NCBI GenBank assembly: GCA_018433015.1
Contig: JAHDSB010000135.1
Span: forward strand, 1-38,133
Direction: 5' to 3'
DNA: 38,133 nt
DNA from: Clostridia bacterium
GTDB lineage: Bacteria > Bacillota > Peptococcia > DRI-13 > SV3-B141
Shown here: piece after piece, positions 24,319 to 33,377 of the stretch
Layout: each line of letters begins with the position of its first letter
Position numbering within the stretch: position 1 is the first letter of the stretch
Position numbers and translations under genes: made by a program
The notes under the pieces: model-generated
Told to the model about the DNA's origin: nothing
Databases searched by the model: none
What the model saw: only the letters and a program-made list of their open reading frames with translations

Positions 24319-25287
24319 TTATACGTCGGCAATAATACTTTTTATATCAATCTTTTTCGTCAACATCTCATTTTCTAAGAGAAAATCTTGAGTTTTTTCC
24401 AGTTCTTCAATATCTTTTTCCGTAATGGTTGGAGCAAAATTATACCACTGGTACATGGTCTTTACCTCATCCAAAGCTATATTAGTTTCTTCTGCTGCCA
24501 GTTTAAAGGTATCTTCCGGATTCTCGGCCATATATTTCAAACTGTTGTTGTGAACTTTCATATATCTTTTTACCAGCTCCGGATGCTCTCTGAAAAATTC
24601 GCCCCGTACCCCGATTACAATCGTAGCATCTAAAATACCTTCCCCGGTAGTAATGATCTGGGCGCCACCTTCTACGGCCTTGGTAACAGCAGGACCGGCT
24701 ACTAAGGCAGCATCGGCATTACCGCTCATCAAAGCCGCTACCCCCTCCGGTATACCCATATGAGTAAACTTTACATCTTCCACTTGCAAATCTTCCTGAG
24801 CCAGAGCCCCTAATAACAACTGATGAAGAATAGTGCCTTTAGGTCCCACAATGGTTTTTCCTTTAAGATCAGCAATAGTTTTAATACTGCTGTCGTTGAC
24901 CATAATGGTAAAGGCTTTGGGAGCGCGACTATATATGCCGATAATCTTCAAGTCCACTCCATTTGCGGCGGCCAGGATAGCGGAAGTGCCTCCTAAAGCA
25001 TTACAAAAATCCAAAGAACCCCCGGCAATGGCTTCCGTCATTTTAGGCCCTTGGGTTATTTCAGGGTAATTAATAGTTATATTGTCCTCAGAAAATTCCT
25101 CTTCAAAGAGATTCTTATTTTTTTCAATGATGGAAGGTACATTAAGAGGCAATTTAACATAAGAAATATTTATTTCTTCCACTTGCTCTTCTGGCTGCTC
25201 ATCCTGGGCACTGTTTGTGGAACCACAACCTCCTACCAGAGCTATTACCAGCAGTGCCGTTAGCAATAAGGCGATAAATTTTTTCAT
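24319..25287 (-). CDS. ABC transporter substrate-binding lipoprotein (SsuA/TauA/NMT1-like)
   Basis: A 322-aa lipoprotein with a signal peptide MKKFIALLLTALLVIALVGG and a lipobox Cys21. The mature part is a type II periplasmic-binding fold of the SsuA/THI5 kind, with ISYVKLPLNVPSIIEKNK, LKGKTIVGPKGTI and GNADAALVAGPA. Relatives bind sulfonates, taurine, nitrate or pyrimidine precursors of thiamine; this one cannot be assigned. I chose ATG 25287 because the ATG three codons upstream abuts the GGGGAGG ribosome binding site. It is the last gene of the operon behind permease and ATPase, an inverted order relative to many ssu operons. Confidence 0.9.
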   Translation of the reverse strand: MKKFIALLLTALLVIALVGGCGSTNSAQDEQPEEQVEEINISYVKLPLNVPSIIEKNKNLFEEEFSEDNITINYPEITQGPKMTEAIAGGSLDFCNALGGTSAILAAANGVDLKIIGIYSRAPKAFTIMVNDSSIKTIADLKGKTIVGPKGTILHQLLLGALAQEDLQVEDVKFTHMGIPEGVAALMSGNADAALVAGPAVTKAVEGGAQIITTGEGILDATIVIGVRGEFFREHPELVKRYMKVHNNSLKYMAENPEDTFKLAAEETNIALDEVKTMYQWYNFAPTITEKDIEELEKTQDFLLENEMLTKKIDIKSIIADV

Positions 25288-25314
25288 AAACTCCATCCTC
25301 CCCTTCTTTTTAAA

Positions 25315-26061
25315 TCAATCAGTTAATAATAGAGAAAGCAATTCTTCCCGCAAGGTAAAAAAGTTTTTATCTTTCATATTTCTGGGATAAGGTAATTCTA
25401 CAGGTATTTCCTGTAAAACTATGCCCTTTTCCAAAGCAACAATTTTATTGCCTAAAAGAATAGCTTCATCCACATCATGGGTAACAAAGATAACAGTTTT
25501 TTTGTTTTCCTGAAAAATCTGCAATAACTCCCTTTGCAACCTTTGCCTGTTAAAAGCATCTAAGGCCCCTAAGGGTTCATCCATCAAGATTAAATCCGGT
25601 TCATAACATAAGGTTCTTCCCAGGGCTACCCTTTGGGCCATACCTCCTGATATTTGCTCGGGATAAGCATCTTTAAATTTTGTTAAACCTAAGATCTGTA
25701 AGTACCTGCTTACCCTCTCCCGAACAACAGTCTTTTCTACATGATTTAGCAGGGAAAAACCCATGTTCTCTTGGACAGTTAACCAAGGCATCAATCTGGG
25801 CTCTTGAAACACAATGCTTATTCTAACTTGTTCCGCCGTTAAGAAGTTATTAGCTCTATTTACAAAACTAAGGGTACCTCCGGTTTTTTCTTCTAAGCCG
25901 CAGAGCACGCGCAACAGGGTAGTCTTACCGCAGCCGCTCTTGCCTACCACAGTTACGAAACTCCCCTCTTCTACAGCTAAATTTATTCCTGCTAAAGCTT
26001 TTACTTTTTGCCCCTGAATATCAAAGGTTTTGGTTAAATTTTTTATTATTACGCCCGCCAT
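25315..26061 (-). CDS. ABC transporter ATP-binding protein (SsuB/TauB-like)
   Basis: A 248-aa ATPase. Walker A is GKSGCGKT (40-47), the Q-loop is in VFQEPRLMPWL, the signature is ISGGMAQRVALGR, Walker B is LILMDEPLGALD and the H-loop is VTHDVDEA. The PRLMPWLTVQEN segment is typical of the nitrate/sulfonate/taurine group. It powers the transporter formed with the neighbouring permease and lipoprotein. Its ATG at 26061 lies 41 bp inside the permease gene, so translation is coupled. Confidence 0.94.
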   Translation of the reverse strand: MAGVIIKNLTKTFDIQGQKVKALAGINLAVEEGSFVTVVGKSGCGKTTLLRVLCGLEEKTGGTLSFVNRANNFLTAEQVRISIVFQEPRLMPWLTVQENMGFSLLNHVEKTVVRERVSRYLQILGLTKFKDAYPEQISGGMAQRVALGRTLCYEPDLILMDEPLGALDAFNRQRLQRELLQIFQENKKTVIFVTHDVDEAILLGNKIVALEKGIVLQEIPVELPYPRNMKDKNFFTLREELLSLLLTD

Positions 26062-26812
26062 TGTTTCCCTGCTCCCATCTCTTGTTAAACATTTTCCCCG
26101 TTAACCATAAAAAAAGGTAATCCAAGATAAAGCCCATGACACCGATGGTCAAGATTCCCACAATAATAATATCGGGTCGCGATAGTTGTTCCGCTTCTAT
26201 GATCATGTAACCTATACCGGCCGAGGCAGCTATCAATTCTGCACCAATTAAAGAGCGCCAACTATAACCCAGGCCCAATTGCATACCTACAATAATCTGG
26301 GGTACAGCCTGAGGTAGGATGATGCGCACCAGCTTCTCCTTTTCGGAAAAGTGAAAAACCGTCCCTACTTCCAGCAACTTCTTATCACAATTAACAATAG
26401 CGCTAACAGTGTTCAAGAAGACGGGAAAAAAGGTAGCTAAGAAGATCACCGCCAACTTAGCAGTTTCCCCAATACCGAACCATAAGATCAACATGGGTAT
26501 AAGAGCAATGGGAGGGATATGGCGAATAAACTCCAAAGTAGGTTCTAAAAATTGATAAACTCTTTTCTTCATACCTACAAAGACAGCCAAAGGAAAAGCC
26601 ACCAAAAAGGTTAGGGCAAAACCTACAAACACGCGATATAAACTAACGGTTAAATGCCGCCATAACACACCTTTCTTGACCATGACCATAGCTGTTTCAT
26701 AAACCCGCTCCGGAGCAGGTATGATATAGGCATTAAAGAGTTGGGCCTTAGAACCTGCCCACCACAACATCACTAAACAGGCAGGAAATAACAAGCCTTT
26801 CAATCTATGCAT
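26021..26812 (-). CDS. ABC transporter permease (SsuC/TauC-like)
   Basis: A 263-aa permease with about six membrane helices and the EAA-type loop (around FHFSEKEKLVRIILPQAVPQIIVG) that contacts the ATPase. Its family is the sulfonate/nitrate/taurine type. The ATG at 26812 stands 4 bp past the hydF stop, and its RBS (AGGTGA) overlaps that stop, so it is co-translated with hydF. The C-terminal tail (KRWEQGNNGGRNNKKFNQNL) overlaps the ATPase gene in another frame. Such a tight link between hydF and a transporter is not part of the usual hyd operon. Confidence 0.93.
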   Translation of the reverse strand: MHRLKGLLFPACLVMLWWAGSKAQLFNAYIIPAPERVYETAMVMVKKGVLWRHLTVSLYRVFVGFALTFLVAFPLAVFVGMKKRVYQFLEPTLEFIRHIPPIALIPMLILWFGIGETAKLAVIFLATFFPVFLNTVSAIVNCDKKLLEVGTVFHFSEKEKLVRIILPQAVPQIIVGMQLGLGYSWRSLIGAELIAASAGIGYMIIEAEQLSRPDIIIVGILTIGVMGFILDYLFLWLTGKMFNKRWEQGNNGGRNNKKFNQNL

Positions 26813-26816
26813 GGGA

Positions 26817-28004
26817 TCACCTCAGAATCTCTACAGCCCTATCTAAAATTCCTGTTAGATGAGCCAACAGCATGCCATAATTGGTTATAGGTACGTTATT
26901 CTCCTGACATATTTTAATCCGTGATTCCATGGACTTCCTATTCAACATACAGGAGGCACAATGAATCACCAGATCATATCCTTGCAAATCTGTGGGAAAA
27001 TCTTTACCGGTAGTAAATTCGTAGGTAAACTTTTTCCCGGTAAATTTGTTTAAGCCCCGGGGTATTTTCACCCTGCCAATGTCTTCATGGGTATGGTTGT
27101 GAGTACAACTTTCCGCCATTAAGATTTTGGCTCCCTCGGGTAAATTAGCAATAGCTTTAATACCTGCTAAAAATACTGAAATATCGCCCTTTACCCGGGA
27201 TAACAAAATGGAAAATGAAGTAAGTTTTATCTGGGGCGGTACAATCTGATTTACTTTTTTAAAGGCTTGGGAATCGGTAACTACCAGATCCACATCGGGC
27301 ATATCGGCTAAGGCCGAGGCCAATTCCGTATCACGCACTACATAACTTTTCAGCCCATTATCCAGACAATCTCTTATCAACTGAACCTGGGGAAGGATGA
27401 TCCTTCCTTTGGGGGCCTCCGAATCGATAGGTACAACCAAAATAACTTTACTATTGTAAGGTAAGAGATCTCCCACTAAAGGGATTTCTGCTTTTTTATC
27501 CTCAATTCTTTTTACTAATTCTTCTTTCAATTCTGCCATATGGGTATCGGCGGTAGAAGACACAAAAAAGGCAGTTTTCTCTTTTTCTTTCATTTTTTCC
27601 AGGCTTTCCGCGGAAACAGTATCGATCTTATTGATAACAGTTAAATAAGGAACATTAAACTTCTTAAAGTTTAATTTGGCTAAGTCATAAAATTCATCTT
27701 CCGGCTCATTAATATCTCTAACGTAGAGGGCAAAGTCCGTGCTCTGTAGCACTTGCAGACTTTTTTGCACCCGCAGTTGGCCCAGCTCTTGCTCGTCATC
27801 CAGCCCGGCTGTATCAATAAATAGCACCGGTCCTAGAGGAAGTAATTCCATGGCTTTTCGTACGGGATCTGTAGTCGTTCCTTTAACGGGGGATACAATA
27901 GCTACTTCTTGCCCTGTTAGGGCATTGAGCAAGGAAGATTTGCCTGCATTTCTTTTGCCGAAAATAGCAATATGTATTCTATTGGCATGGGGTGTACTAT
28001 TCAT
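26817..28004 (-). CDS. hydF: [FeFe]-hydrogenase H-cluster maturation GTPase HydF
   Basis: A 395-aa HydF. The GTPase domain has the P-loop GKRNAGKS (16-23), a G2 Thr in KGTTTDP, DTAGLDD and NKID. The C-terminal [4Fe-4S]/scaffold domain carries the ligand set Cys300-x-His302 ... His348-Cys349-x-x-Cys352. HydF holds the 2Fe precursor of the H-cluster and delivers it to apo-hydrogenase. The ATG has TAGGAG upstream, and the gene lies 14 bp after hydE. HydG and the hydrogenase itself are not in the window, so they must be encoded elsewhere. Confidence 0.96.
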   Translation of the reverse strand: MNSTPHANRIHIAIFGKRNAGKSSLLNALTGQEVAIVSPVKGTTTDPVRKAMELLPLGPVLFIDTAGLDDEQELGQLRVQKSLQVLQSTDFALYVRDINEPEDEFYDLAKLNFKKFNVPYLTVINKIDTVSAESLEKMKEKEKTAFFVSSTADTHMAELKEELVKRIEDKKAEIPLVGDLLPYNSKVILVVPIDSEAPKGRIILPQVQLIRDCLDNGLKSYVVRDTELASALADMPDVDLVVTDSQAFKKVNQIVPPQIKLTSFSILLSRVKGDISVFLAGIKAIANLPEGAKILMAESCTHNHTHEDIGRVKIPRGLNKFTGKKFTYEFTTGKDFPTDLQGYDLVIHCASCMLNRKSMESRIKICQENNVPITNYGMLLAHLTGILDRAVEILR

Positions 28005-28018
28005 AAGCCAACTCCTAT

Positions 28019-29083
28019 CTACTCCAATTTTGTTCTGCAGAAACTCTTATGGTCTCCTCTGCCTTTATCCACTTCATAACCGGCTTCCTCAATACATTTC
28101 TCTATACGAGCCAGCAGAAACTTGCTTTCGTCAGCGGATATTCTCCTTTGATATAGTTCATATTTTTTTCTTTCCTCTACCGGGGTCAGATTAGGCATTA
28201 CCACATTAGCTCCCGCTTGTAAGCCCCCTTTTAATCCTTGGGGAACCAGGACATTCAAAGCTGTGGTGGAGGGCAGCAATACATCGGGCAACAATAACCT
28301 GGTCAAGGCTAAACAAATCAAGGTCTGTTCCACGGAACCATTAGAATAATCTTTTAAAGGTGTATCGGGGTGTACTATTAAAGGGCCTATTCCTATCATG
28401 TGGGGTTTAAACTCTTTCAAATATACAAGATTTTCTGCCAAGATTTCCGAGGTTTGTCCCGGCAAGCCCACAATAAAGCCTGCCCCAGCCTGATACCCAA
28501 TGACCTTGATGTTTTCCAGGCATTCTCGTCTGTTTGCAAAGCTCATGCCGGGATGCAGTTTATCATACAGTTCTTTCGTAGCAGTTTCGTGCCGTAACAA
28601 AAAGCGATCTGCTCCCGCCTCATAATAGTTGCGATAAGAGCTATTACTTTTTTCTCCGATAGATAAAGTTACGGCCACATCAGGAAATTTTTGCTTTATC
28701 TCCCCGATAATATCTGTCAAAATTTCATCGGTGAAATAGTCATCTTCCCCACTCTGCAAAACAAAGGTTTTAAAACCCAACTCATATCCCTGATAACAAC
28801 AAGCTAAAATCTCCTCTTTAGTAAGCCTGAATCTACTTCTTTTAACGTTGGCACACCTCAGCCCGCAGTATTGGCAAGTCCTTTTGCAATAATTGGAGAA
28901 CTCAATCAGTCCTCGTAAGAAAACCTTGCTGCCATAGTTAGCTTTTCTTGTGGCATTTGCTAAATTAAAGAGCAATTCCATTTCTTCTTGCTTAATATGA
29001 TCCAGAATATATACTAATTCTTCCTTAGACAAGGTATTATCCTGATACAGGGTTGTGATAAGTTCTGCTACTTTAGTCTTCAT
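28019..29083 (-). CDS. hydE: [FeFe]-hydrogenase maturation radical SAM protein HydE
   Basis: A 354-aa radical SAM protein with the cluster motif CKRTCQYCG (Cys66, Cys70, Cys73) and the HydE signatures GLRCANVKRSRFRL, FVLQSGEDDYF and HTATKELYDKLHPG-like RHETATKELYDKLHPGMSF. It shares the biotin synthase/ThiH fold and takes part in building the 2Fe subcluster. I chose ATG 29083 (GGGAAG 7 nt upstream) over the TTG at 29098, which overlaps the RBS region. The tail GDHKSFCRTKLE is Cys-poor, so the second, dispensable [4Fe-4S] site of some HydE proteins appears absent. It sits between the TM1266-like gene and hydF. Confidence 0.95.
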   Translation of the reverse strand: MKTKVAELITTLYQDNTLSKEELVYILDHIKQEEMELLFNLANATRKANYGSKVFLRGLIEFSNYCKRTCQYCGLRCANVKRSRFRLTKEEILACCYQGYELGFKTFVLQSGEDDYFTDEILTDIIGEIKQKFPDVAVTLSIGEKSNSSYRNYYEAGADRFLLRHETATKELYDKLHPGMSFANRRECLENIKVIGYQAGAGFIVGLPGQTSEILAENLVYLKEFKPHMIGIGPLIVHPDTPLKDYSNGSVEQTLICLALTRLLLPDVLLPSTTALNVLVPQGLKGGLQAGANVVMPNLTPVEERKKYELYQRRISADESKFLLARIEKCIEEAGYEVDKGRGDHKSFCRTKLE

Positions 29084-29098
29084 AGCGCATCTTCCCAA

Positions 29099-29350
29099 CT
29101 ATACTTCTTTTTTGGAAATAGAAGTTTTTACTGTAACACCTTTGATATTGCCCAGTTTACCCGTAAGGCCGTTTATTTCATCCAGGGAACCTACTACCAC
29201 GATAGAAATAACAGATACTCCCGCTTCATCGTAAGGAATTCCCATCCTTCCTTTGATAATCCCTTTATAGCTGGAAACTATCTCATTAAATTTCCCCTGA
29301 CTTTCTTGGGGATTTTCCAGAACTGCACCTAACACTGCTATTTTCCTCAT
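29099..29350 (-). CDS. TM1266-type iron-only hydrogenase system regulator
   Basis: An 83-aa protein of the TM1266 family, small ferredoxin-fold ACT-like proteins encoded beside hydrogenase maturation genes. The sequence begins MRKIAVLGAVLENPQESQGK and contains GIIKGRMGIP and VVVGSLDEINGLTGKLG. I chose ATG 29350, which has AAGGTG upstream and matches family length; the longer frame to 29443 runs into the leader hairpin. It is thought to be regulatory, by analogy only. It is the first gene after the leader. Confidence 0.9.
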   Translation of the reverse strand: MRKIAVLGAVLENPQESQGKFNEIVSSYKGIIKGRMGIPYDEAGVSVISIVVVGSLDEINGLTGKLGNIKGVTVKTSISKKEV

Positions 29351-29404
29351 GCAAATCACCTTCTTTATTTTTCTATTCTTATTTCTTAACCTTTGAATAG
29401 CTGT

Positions 29405-29440
29405 CTCAAAACAAAAAACTCTCCCTGCAGGAAAGTTTTT
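29405..29440 (-). terminator. Terminator-like hairpin in the leader of the hyd operon
   Basis: On the minus strand AAAAACTTTCC pairs with GGGAGAGTTTTT (one G-U) across a TGCA loop, followed by a T6-G-T4 tract. It lies about 60 bp upstream of the first gene of the operon and about 140-190 bp downstream of the promoter. It may be an attenuator. It could alternatively end read-through from the YbaK gene. Confidence 0.7.
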
Positions 29441-29574
29441 CAAAAGGTTGTGACACCCTGTATTAGCTATTTAAACTCATCCTTGCAGATCAGAATACTC
29501 TTTTCTGTGAGGTTTTCTGTTATATACTACACAAGTTATATAAGGTATTCCTCATATAACTGATTCACTCTTTC
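29441..29574 (-). ncRNA. Candidate regulatory 5' leader of the hyd operon
   Basis: The leader from the likely start point (about 29574) to the hairpin at 29440 is 134 nt and has no long ORF. Near its 5' end AGTTATATGAGG pairs with CCTTATATAACT (12 bp, one G-U, AATA loop; 29529-29556). A smaller CAGAA/TTCTG hairpin follows. It ends in a terminator-like hairpin. I compared it by eye with known riboswitch classes (T-box, TPP, c-di-GMP, preQ1, purine) and saw no match. It is a plausible unclassified attenuator. Confidence 0.4.
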
Positions 29575-29580
29575 ACATAA

Positions 29581-29608
29581 ATTCTATCATGGCTTGCTAA
29601 GATGTCAA
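29581..29608 (-). promoter_or_regulatory. Sigma-A-like promoter of the hyd operon
   Basis: On the minus strand TTGACA (29603-29608) and TAGAAT (29581-29586) are 16 bp apart, close to consensus. It lies between the YbaK stop (29639) and the leader. Confidence 0.75.
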
Positions 29609-29638
29609 TACCGAAAATTTTTAGATCACCGTAGTACT

Positions 29639-30121
29639 TTACAAATCGCAAGCGCAGCACAGTTCTCCCTGGGTAGCCTCCACAAGTTGGGGAACAGTAA
29701 TGGGTACCGCAGAATTAGCCGTCCCTGCCGCTGCATAAACTACATCGAAACGTTCTAAGGTTTTATCAATATAAACAGGTATATCTTCCGGCAAACCGAA
29801 GGGACATACTCCTCCCGGAGGAAATCCTGTCAACTCTAAGGCTTCGTCGCCACTGGCAAACTTGGGCTTGTATCCCACCAGTGCCTTTAATTTTTTCGTG
29901 TTTACCCTTACATCACCGCTAGTAACTACCACGGCACTTTTTTGCTCTTCTCCCTCTTTTTTCTTGCTTATGAACACAAGGGTTTTAGCAATTTGTCCTA
30001 CTTCCACCCCCAGGGCCTCTGCCGCCAGCTGGGAAGTGCTGGTACTTTGATCAAATAAAATTATTTCTAAGGGAAAGGATAAAGTTTGAAAATAATCTTT
30101 TACTTTTTCTAAAGGTGTCAT
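29639..30121 (-). CDS. YbaK/EbsC-type aminoacyl-tRNA editing protein
   Basis: A 160-aa protein with the YbaK fold: LFDQSTSTSQLAAEALG at the N-terminus, AKTLVFISKK, a SGDVRVNTKKLKALVG block, then TGFPPGGVCPFGLP and the closing AAGTANSAVPITVPQL. Such proteins deacylate mischarged tRNAs, typically Cys-tRNA(Pro). The ATG start has AAGGAGG upstream. The C-terminus has three Cys (ELCCACDL), unusual for the family. It is followed by the promoter of the hyd operon. Confidence 0.9.
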   Translation of the reverse strand: MTPLEKVKDYFQTLSFPLEIILFDQSTSTSQLAAEALGVEVGQIAKTLVFISKKKEGEEQKSAVVVTSGDVRVNTKKLKALVGYKPKFASGDEALELTGFPPGGVCPFGLPEDIPVYIDKTLERFDVVYAAAGTANSAVPITVPQLVEATQGELCCACDL

Positions 30122-30153
30122 AATATCAACCTCCTTGAGACACCTGATAATTA

Positions 30154-30966
30154 TTATTGGTTCTTTAAAACTTGATGAGCCTGGGCTACTAACTCAGCAA
30201 CAGTCTCTTCATCAGGGATGTCTTCCCCGTAAGTACTCTTCTCCAGCAAAAGTAAAAATTCGATATTTCCTTCCGGCCCCGTAATAGGAGAATAATCCAG
30301 ACCTTGGATTGTAAAGCCGGAAACCTTGCTGAATTCAAGAATACGTTTAATTACTTCCCGGTGAACCTCCGGGTCCCTAACTACACCTTTTTTACCTACT
30401 TTTTCTCGGCCCGCTTCAAACTGAGGTTTGATTAAAGCCATTATTTGTCCCCCGTCTTTAAGAAAAGTGCTAATAGCAGGGAGAATCTTTTCCAGGGAAA
30501 TAAAGGCCACATCGATGGTAATCAAATCTACTTGTTCGGGGATATCCTCCGGCGTTAAATATCTGGCATTTTTCCTTTCCAGATTTACTACCCGGGGATC
30601 TTGTCGTAAAGTCCAAGCCAGTTGTCCATAACCTACATCCACAGCATAGGATTTTACAGCCCCATTTTGTAGAGCACAGTCGGTAAACCCCCCTGTGGAA
30701 GCTCCTATATCTATGATTACCTTATCCTGCACATCCAAAGCAAAAGACTGCAGTGCTTTTTCCAATTTTAAACCTCCCCGGCTCACATAGGGGAGGGATT
30801 TTCCTTTTATTTCAATCTGGTTCTCCTCCTGTACAGGCGTTCCCGGTTTATCTACCCTTTTATCATTAACGTATACACTCCCGGCCATGATTAAGGCTCT
30901 CCCTTTTTCACGGCTTTCCACTAAACCTTGTTTAACCAGGAGCTGATCTAAACGAAGCTTTGCCAT
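30154..30966 (-). CDS. tlyA: TlyA-type rRNA 2'-O-methyltransferase
   Basis: A 270-aa protein with an N-terminal S4 RNA-binding domain (about 1-60, MAKLRLDQLLVKQGLVESRE) and an FtsJ-like methyltransferase domain with the SAM site IDIGASTGGFTDCAL, then VDLITIDVAFISL and the catalytic Lys in LIKPQFEAGREKVGK. TlyA methylates 16S and/or 23S rRNA. The ATG follows GGAACAGG. In Clostridia it usually lies between dxs and nadK or argR; here YbaK and the hyd operon separate it from nadK. Confidence 0.94.
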   Translation of the reverse strand: MAKLRLDQLLVKQGLVESREKGRALIMAGSVYVNDKRVDKPGTPVQEENQIEIKGKSLPYVSRGGLKLEKALQSFALDVQDKVIIDIGASTGGFTDCALQNGAVKSYAVDVGYGQLAWTLRQDPRVVNLERKNARYLTPEDIPEQVDLITIDVAFISLEKILPAISTFLKDGGQIMALIKPQFEAGREKVGKKGVVRDPEVHREVIKRILEFSKVSGFTIQGLDYSPITGPEGNIEFLLLLEKSTYGEDIPDEETVAELVAQAHQVLKNQ

Positions 30967-31012
30967 ATTTTCACAATCCTGTTCCTTTTATTTCTAATAA
31001 TACCTAAAGAAC

Positions 31013-32884
31013 CTAGGAAAAATTAAAATAATCTCTGATTCTTTGGTTCATCTTTTCTGCTGTTAAATTCAGACTTTCGTGGATGGTTGAAGTATTTCCT
31101 TGGGTAACAAAGGCATCGGGCAGGCCGATATTGAGTACCTTTTTAGCAAGACCCAAGCGGGCTAAAAGTTCCAGCACACCTGCTCCAAAACCGCCGGCTA
31201 TCACATTTTCCTCCATGGTAACTACATATTTATGTTTTTCCACGGCTGCTTTAATAAGTTCTTCATCTAAAGGCTTAATAAATCTGGCATTAATTACAGT
31301 AGTACTGATTCCCTGTTTATCCAAGATTTTTCCTGTTTCCAAAGCCGGATATACCATAGTACCCCCAGCAATTATCACTAAATCTTTACCTGTGACCAGG
31401 GTCTCCCCTTTTCCCCAAGGTATAGTTTGATATTCCTGGGATAGAGGTACACCAACTCCCTGTCCCCGAGGATATCTTAGGGCTACAGGTCCTTGGTACT
31501 GTAAAGCTGTAGAGAGCATGTGACGCAGTTCTTCTTCGTCTTTAGGGGCTAATATGGCCATGTTGGGGATATGTCGCAAATAACTGAGATCAAAGGCTCC
31601 ATGGTGGGTGGGACCATCATGACCCACTATCCCGGCCCGATCGATAGCGAAAAGCACGGGGGCCTTTTGCAAACAAACATCATGGATGATTTGATCATAA
31701 GCCCGCTGCAAGAAGGTGGAATAAATAGCCACCACGGGACGCATTCCTGCTAAAGCCATGGATGTTGCCATGGTTACCGCATTCTGTTCAGCAATACCTA
31801 CATCGAAAAACCGCTCCGGATAACGAGCTGCAAAGTTATTTAACCCCGTACCCTCAGGCATGGCGGCAGTTATAGCAGCTATTCTTTCATCTTTTTCCGC
31901 CAAGTCTACCAAGGCTTTGCTAAACACTTTGGTATAAGTAGGAGGTCCCGATTTCTTAATAACCTCTCCCGATTCTAAGTTGAACGGTCCTACTCCATGA
32001 AAAAGTGAGGGGTCATATTCCGCCGGTTTATAGCCCTTACCTTTTTTCGTTAGAATATGTAAGAGAACAGGGCCCTCCATTTCCTTGGCCTGTTTTAATA
32101 CTGCTATTAAATCCCGGATATTATGCCCATCAATAGGTCCCAGATAGGTGAAGCCCATTTCTTCAAAAAGCATGCCCGGTACTACTAAATATTTTAAACT
32201 ATCCTTTACCCGCTCTGCTGCTTTAACTACCGTAGTCCCTATGGCGGGAACTTTGCGCAACAAAAGCTCAATATCTTTTTTCCGTTTAGTATAAGAGGGA
32301 TCTGATCTTAAGCGACTTAAATAGGATGACATGGCGCCTACGTTCTCGGCAATAGACATCTCATTATCATTGAGAATTACCGTCATATCAACCCCTAGAT
32401 GTCCTGTTTCGTTCAAGGCTTCAAAGGCCTGTCCCCCTGTCAGAGCACCATCTCCAATAATAGCAGCCACCTGATAATTTTCTTTCTTCCTATCCCGGGC
32501 TAAAGCAAAACCTAATGCGGCAGAGATAGAGGTACTGCTGTGTCCCGTATTAAAAGCATCATGGATGCTTTCTTCCCTTTTAGGGAAACCCGCTAATCCC
32601 CCAAATTGCCGCAGGGTTGCAAAGCTGTCCTTCCTGCCGGTGATTATTTTATGCACATAAGACTGATGCCCTACATCCCAAACGATACGATCCGTAGTCG
32701 TATCAAAAATATAATGGAGAGCCAGAGTCATCTCAACTACTCCGAGATTAGGTGCTAAATGTCCTCCCGTTTGAGAAACATTTTCTATAATAAACTCTCT
32801 AATTTCTGCTGCTAAGAGATTTAAATCATCCATTTTAAGTTTTTTTACATCTTCCGGTTTTTCTATCTGCTTTAATAATCTCAC
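31013..32884 (-). CDS. dxs: 1-deoxy-D-xylulose-5-phosphate synthase
   Basis: A 623-aa thiamine-diphosphate enzyme of full length. Key blocks are [35 protein letters not shown] (ThDP and Mg2+), [15 protein letters not shown], and [18 protein letters not shown] in the C-terminal half. It makes DXP from pyruvate and glyceraldehyde 3-phosphate, the first step of the MEP isoprenoid pathway. The GTG start at 32884 follows AAGGTGG. It stands downstream of ispA and DUF212, so precursor and prenyl chain synthesis are co-transcribed. Confidence 0.97.
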   Translation of the reverse strand: MRLLKQIEKPEDVKKLKMDDLNLLAAEIREFIIENVSQTGGHLAPNLGVVEMTLALHYIFDTTTDRIVWDVGHQSYVHKIITGRKDSFATLRQFGGLAGFPKREESIHDAFNTGHSSTSISAALGFALARDRKKENYQVAAIIGDGALTGGQAFEALNETGHLGVDMTVILNDNEMSIAENVGAMSSYLSRLRSDPSYTKRKKDIELLLRKVPAIGTTVVKAAERVKDSLKYLVVPGMLFEEMGFTYLGPIDGHNIRDLIAVLKQAKEMEGPVLLHILTKKGKGYKPAEYDPSLFHGVGPFNLESGEVIKKSGPPTYTKVFSKALVDLAEKDERIAAITAAMPEGTGLNNFAARYPERFFDVGIAEQNAVTMATSMALAGMRPVVAIYSTFLQRAYDQIIHDVCLQKAPVLFAIDRAGIVGHDGPTHHGAFDLSYLRHIPNMAILAPKDEEELRHMLSTALQYQGPVALRYPRGQGVGVPLSQEYQTIPWGKGETLVTGKDLVIIAGGTMVYPALETGKILDKQGISTTVINARFIKPLDEELIKAAVEKHKYVVTMEENVIAGGFGAGVLELLARLGLAKKVLNIGLPDAFVTQGNTSTIHESLNLTAEKMNQRIRDYFNFS

Positions 32885-32909
32885 AGTAACCCACCTTCAT
32901 ATGTGAAAC

Positions 32910-33353
32910 TCACAAAATAAAAGCTATAATAATCCCTAATAAAGCCCCTGCCAAGACTTCTACAGGTGTATGTCCGATTAGTTCTTTTAATCTTTCCTGG
33001 GAAATTTGCTCTCCCCTGTAAATATCATTAATGATCTGATTAATAGCTTCCGCTTGCTTACCGGCAGCTCTTCTCACCCCTGCCGCATCATACATGACCA
33101 CAAAAGCAAAAACTAAAGCAACAGTAAAAAGCGGGGTATCCCATCCCGCATCTTGCCCCACACTTACCGCTAAGGCCATGACTAAGGCAGAATGAGAGCT
33201 AGGCATCCCTCCTGCTCCTACTAAGCGCGTCAAATCCACCTTTCCCACACTTATTATAGAAAAGATGACCTTTAACACCTGTGCTATTAACCAAGCTAGC
33301 AAAGAAACCTGTAAAGTATGATTTGCTGCAATACTACTCATGATTTCATGCAT
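32910..33353 (-). CDS. Divergent PAP2 family membrane protein (DUF212)
   Basis: A 147-aa membrane protein. A hydrophobic N-terminal helix (ANHTLQVSLLAWLIAQVLKVI) leads to VGAGGMPSSHSALVMALA, the phosphatase-like Ser-His motif, and then MYDAAGVRRAAGKQA, with a C-terminal membrane helix. DUF212 proteins are distant relatives of PAP2 lipid phosphatases; the reaction is undetermined. Position between ispA and dxs hints at prenyl-diphosphate or undecaprenyl metabolism. The ATG at 33353 has a weak RBS (GGATGG). Confidence 0.88.
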   Translation of the reverse strand: MHEIMSSIAANHTLQVSLLAWLIAQVLKVIFSIISVGKVDLTRLVGAGGMPSSHSALVMALAVSVGQDAGWDTPLFTVALVFAFVVMYDAAGVRRAAGKQAEAINQIINDIYRGEQISQERLKELIGHTPVEVLAGALLGIIIAFIL

Positions 33354-33377
33354 ATATCTTTTTCCATCCCTAAAAAG

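Noticed and set aside
29351-29443. N-terminal 31-residue extension of the TM1266-like protein
   Set aside because: It would be translated from the terminator hairpin and lacks an RBS; ATG 29350 has one and matches the family.
29441-29460. AGGGTGTCACAACC resembling a T-box sequence in the hyd leader
   Set aside because: It does not fit the conserved AGGGTGGNACCGCG, no specifier loop or stem I motif is visible, and the downstream genes are not amino acid or tRNA ligase genes.
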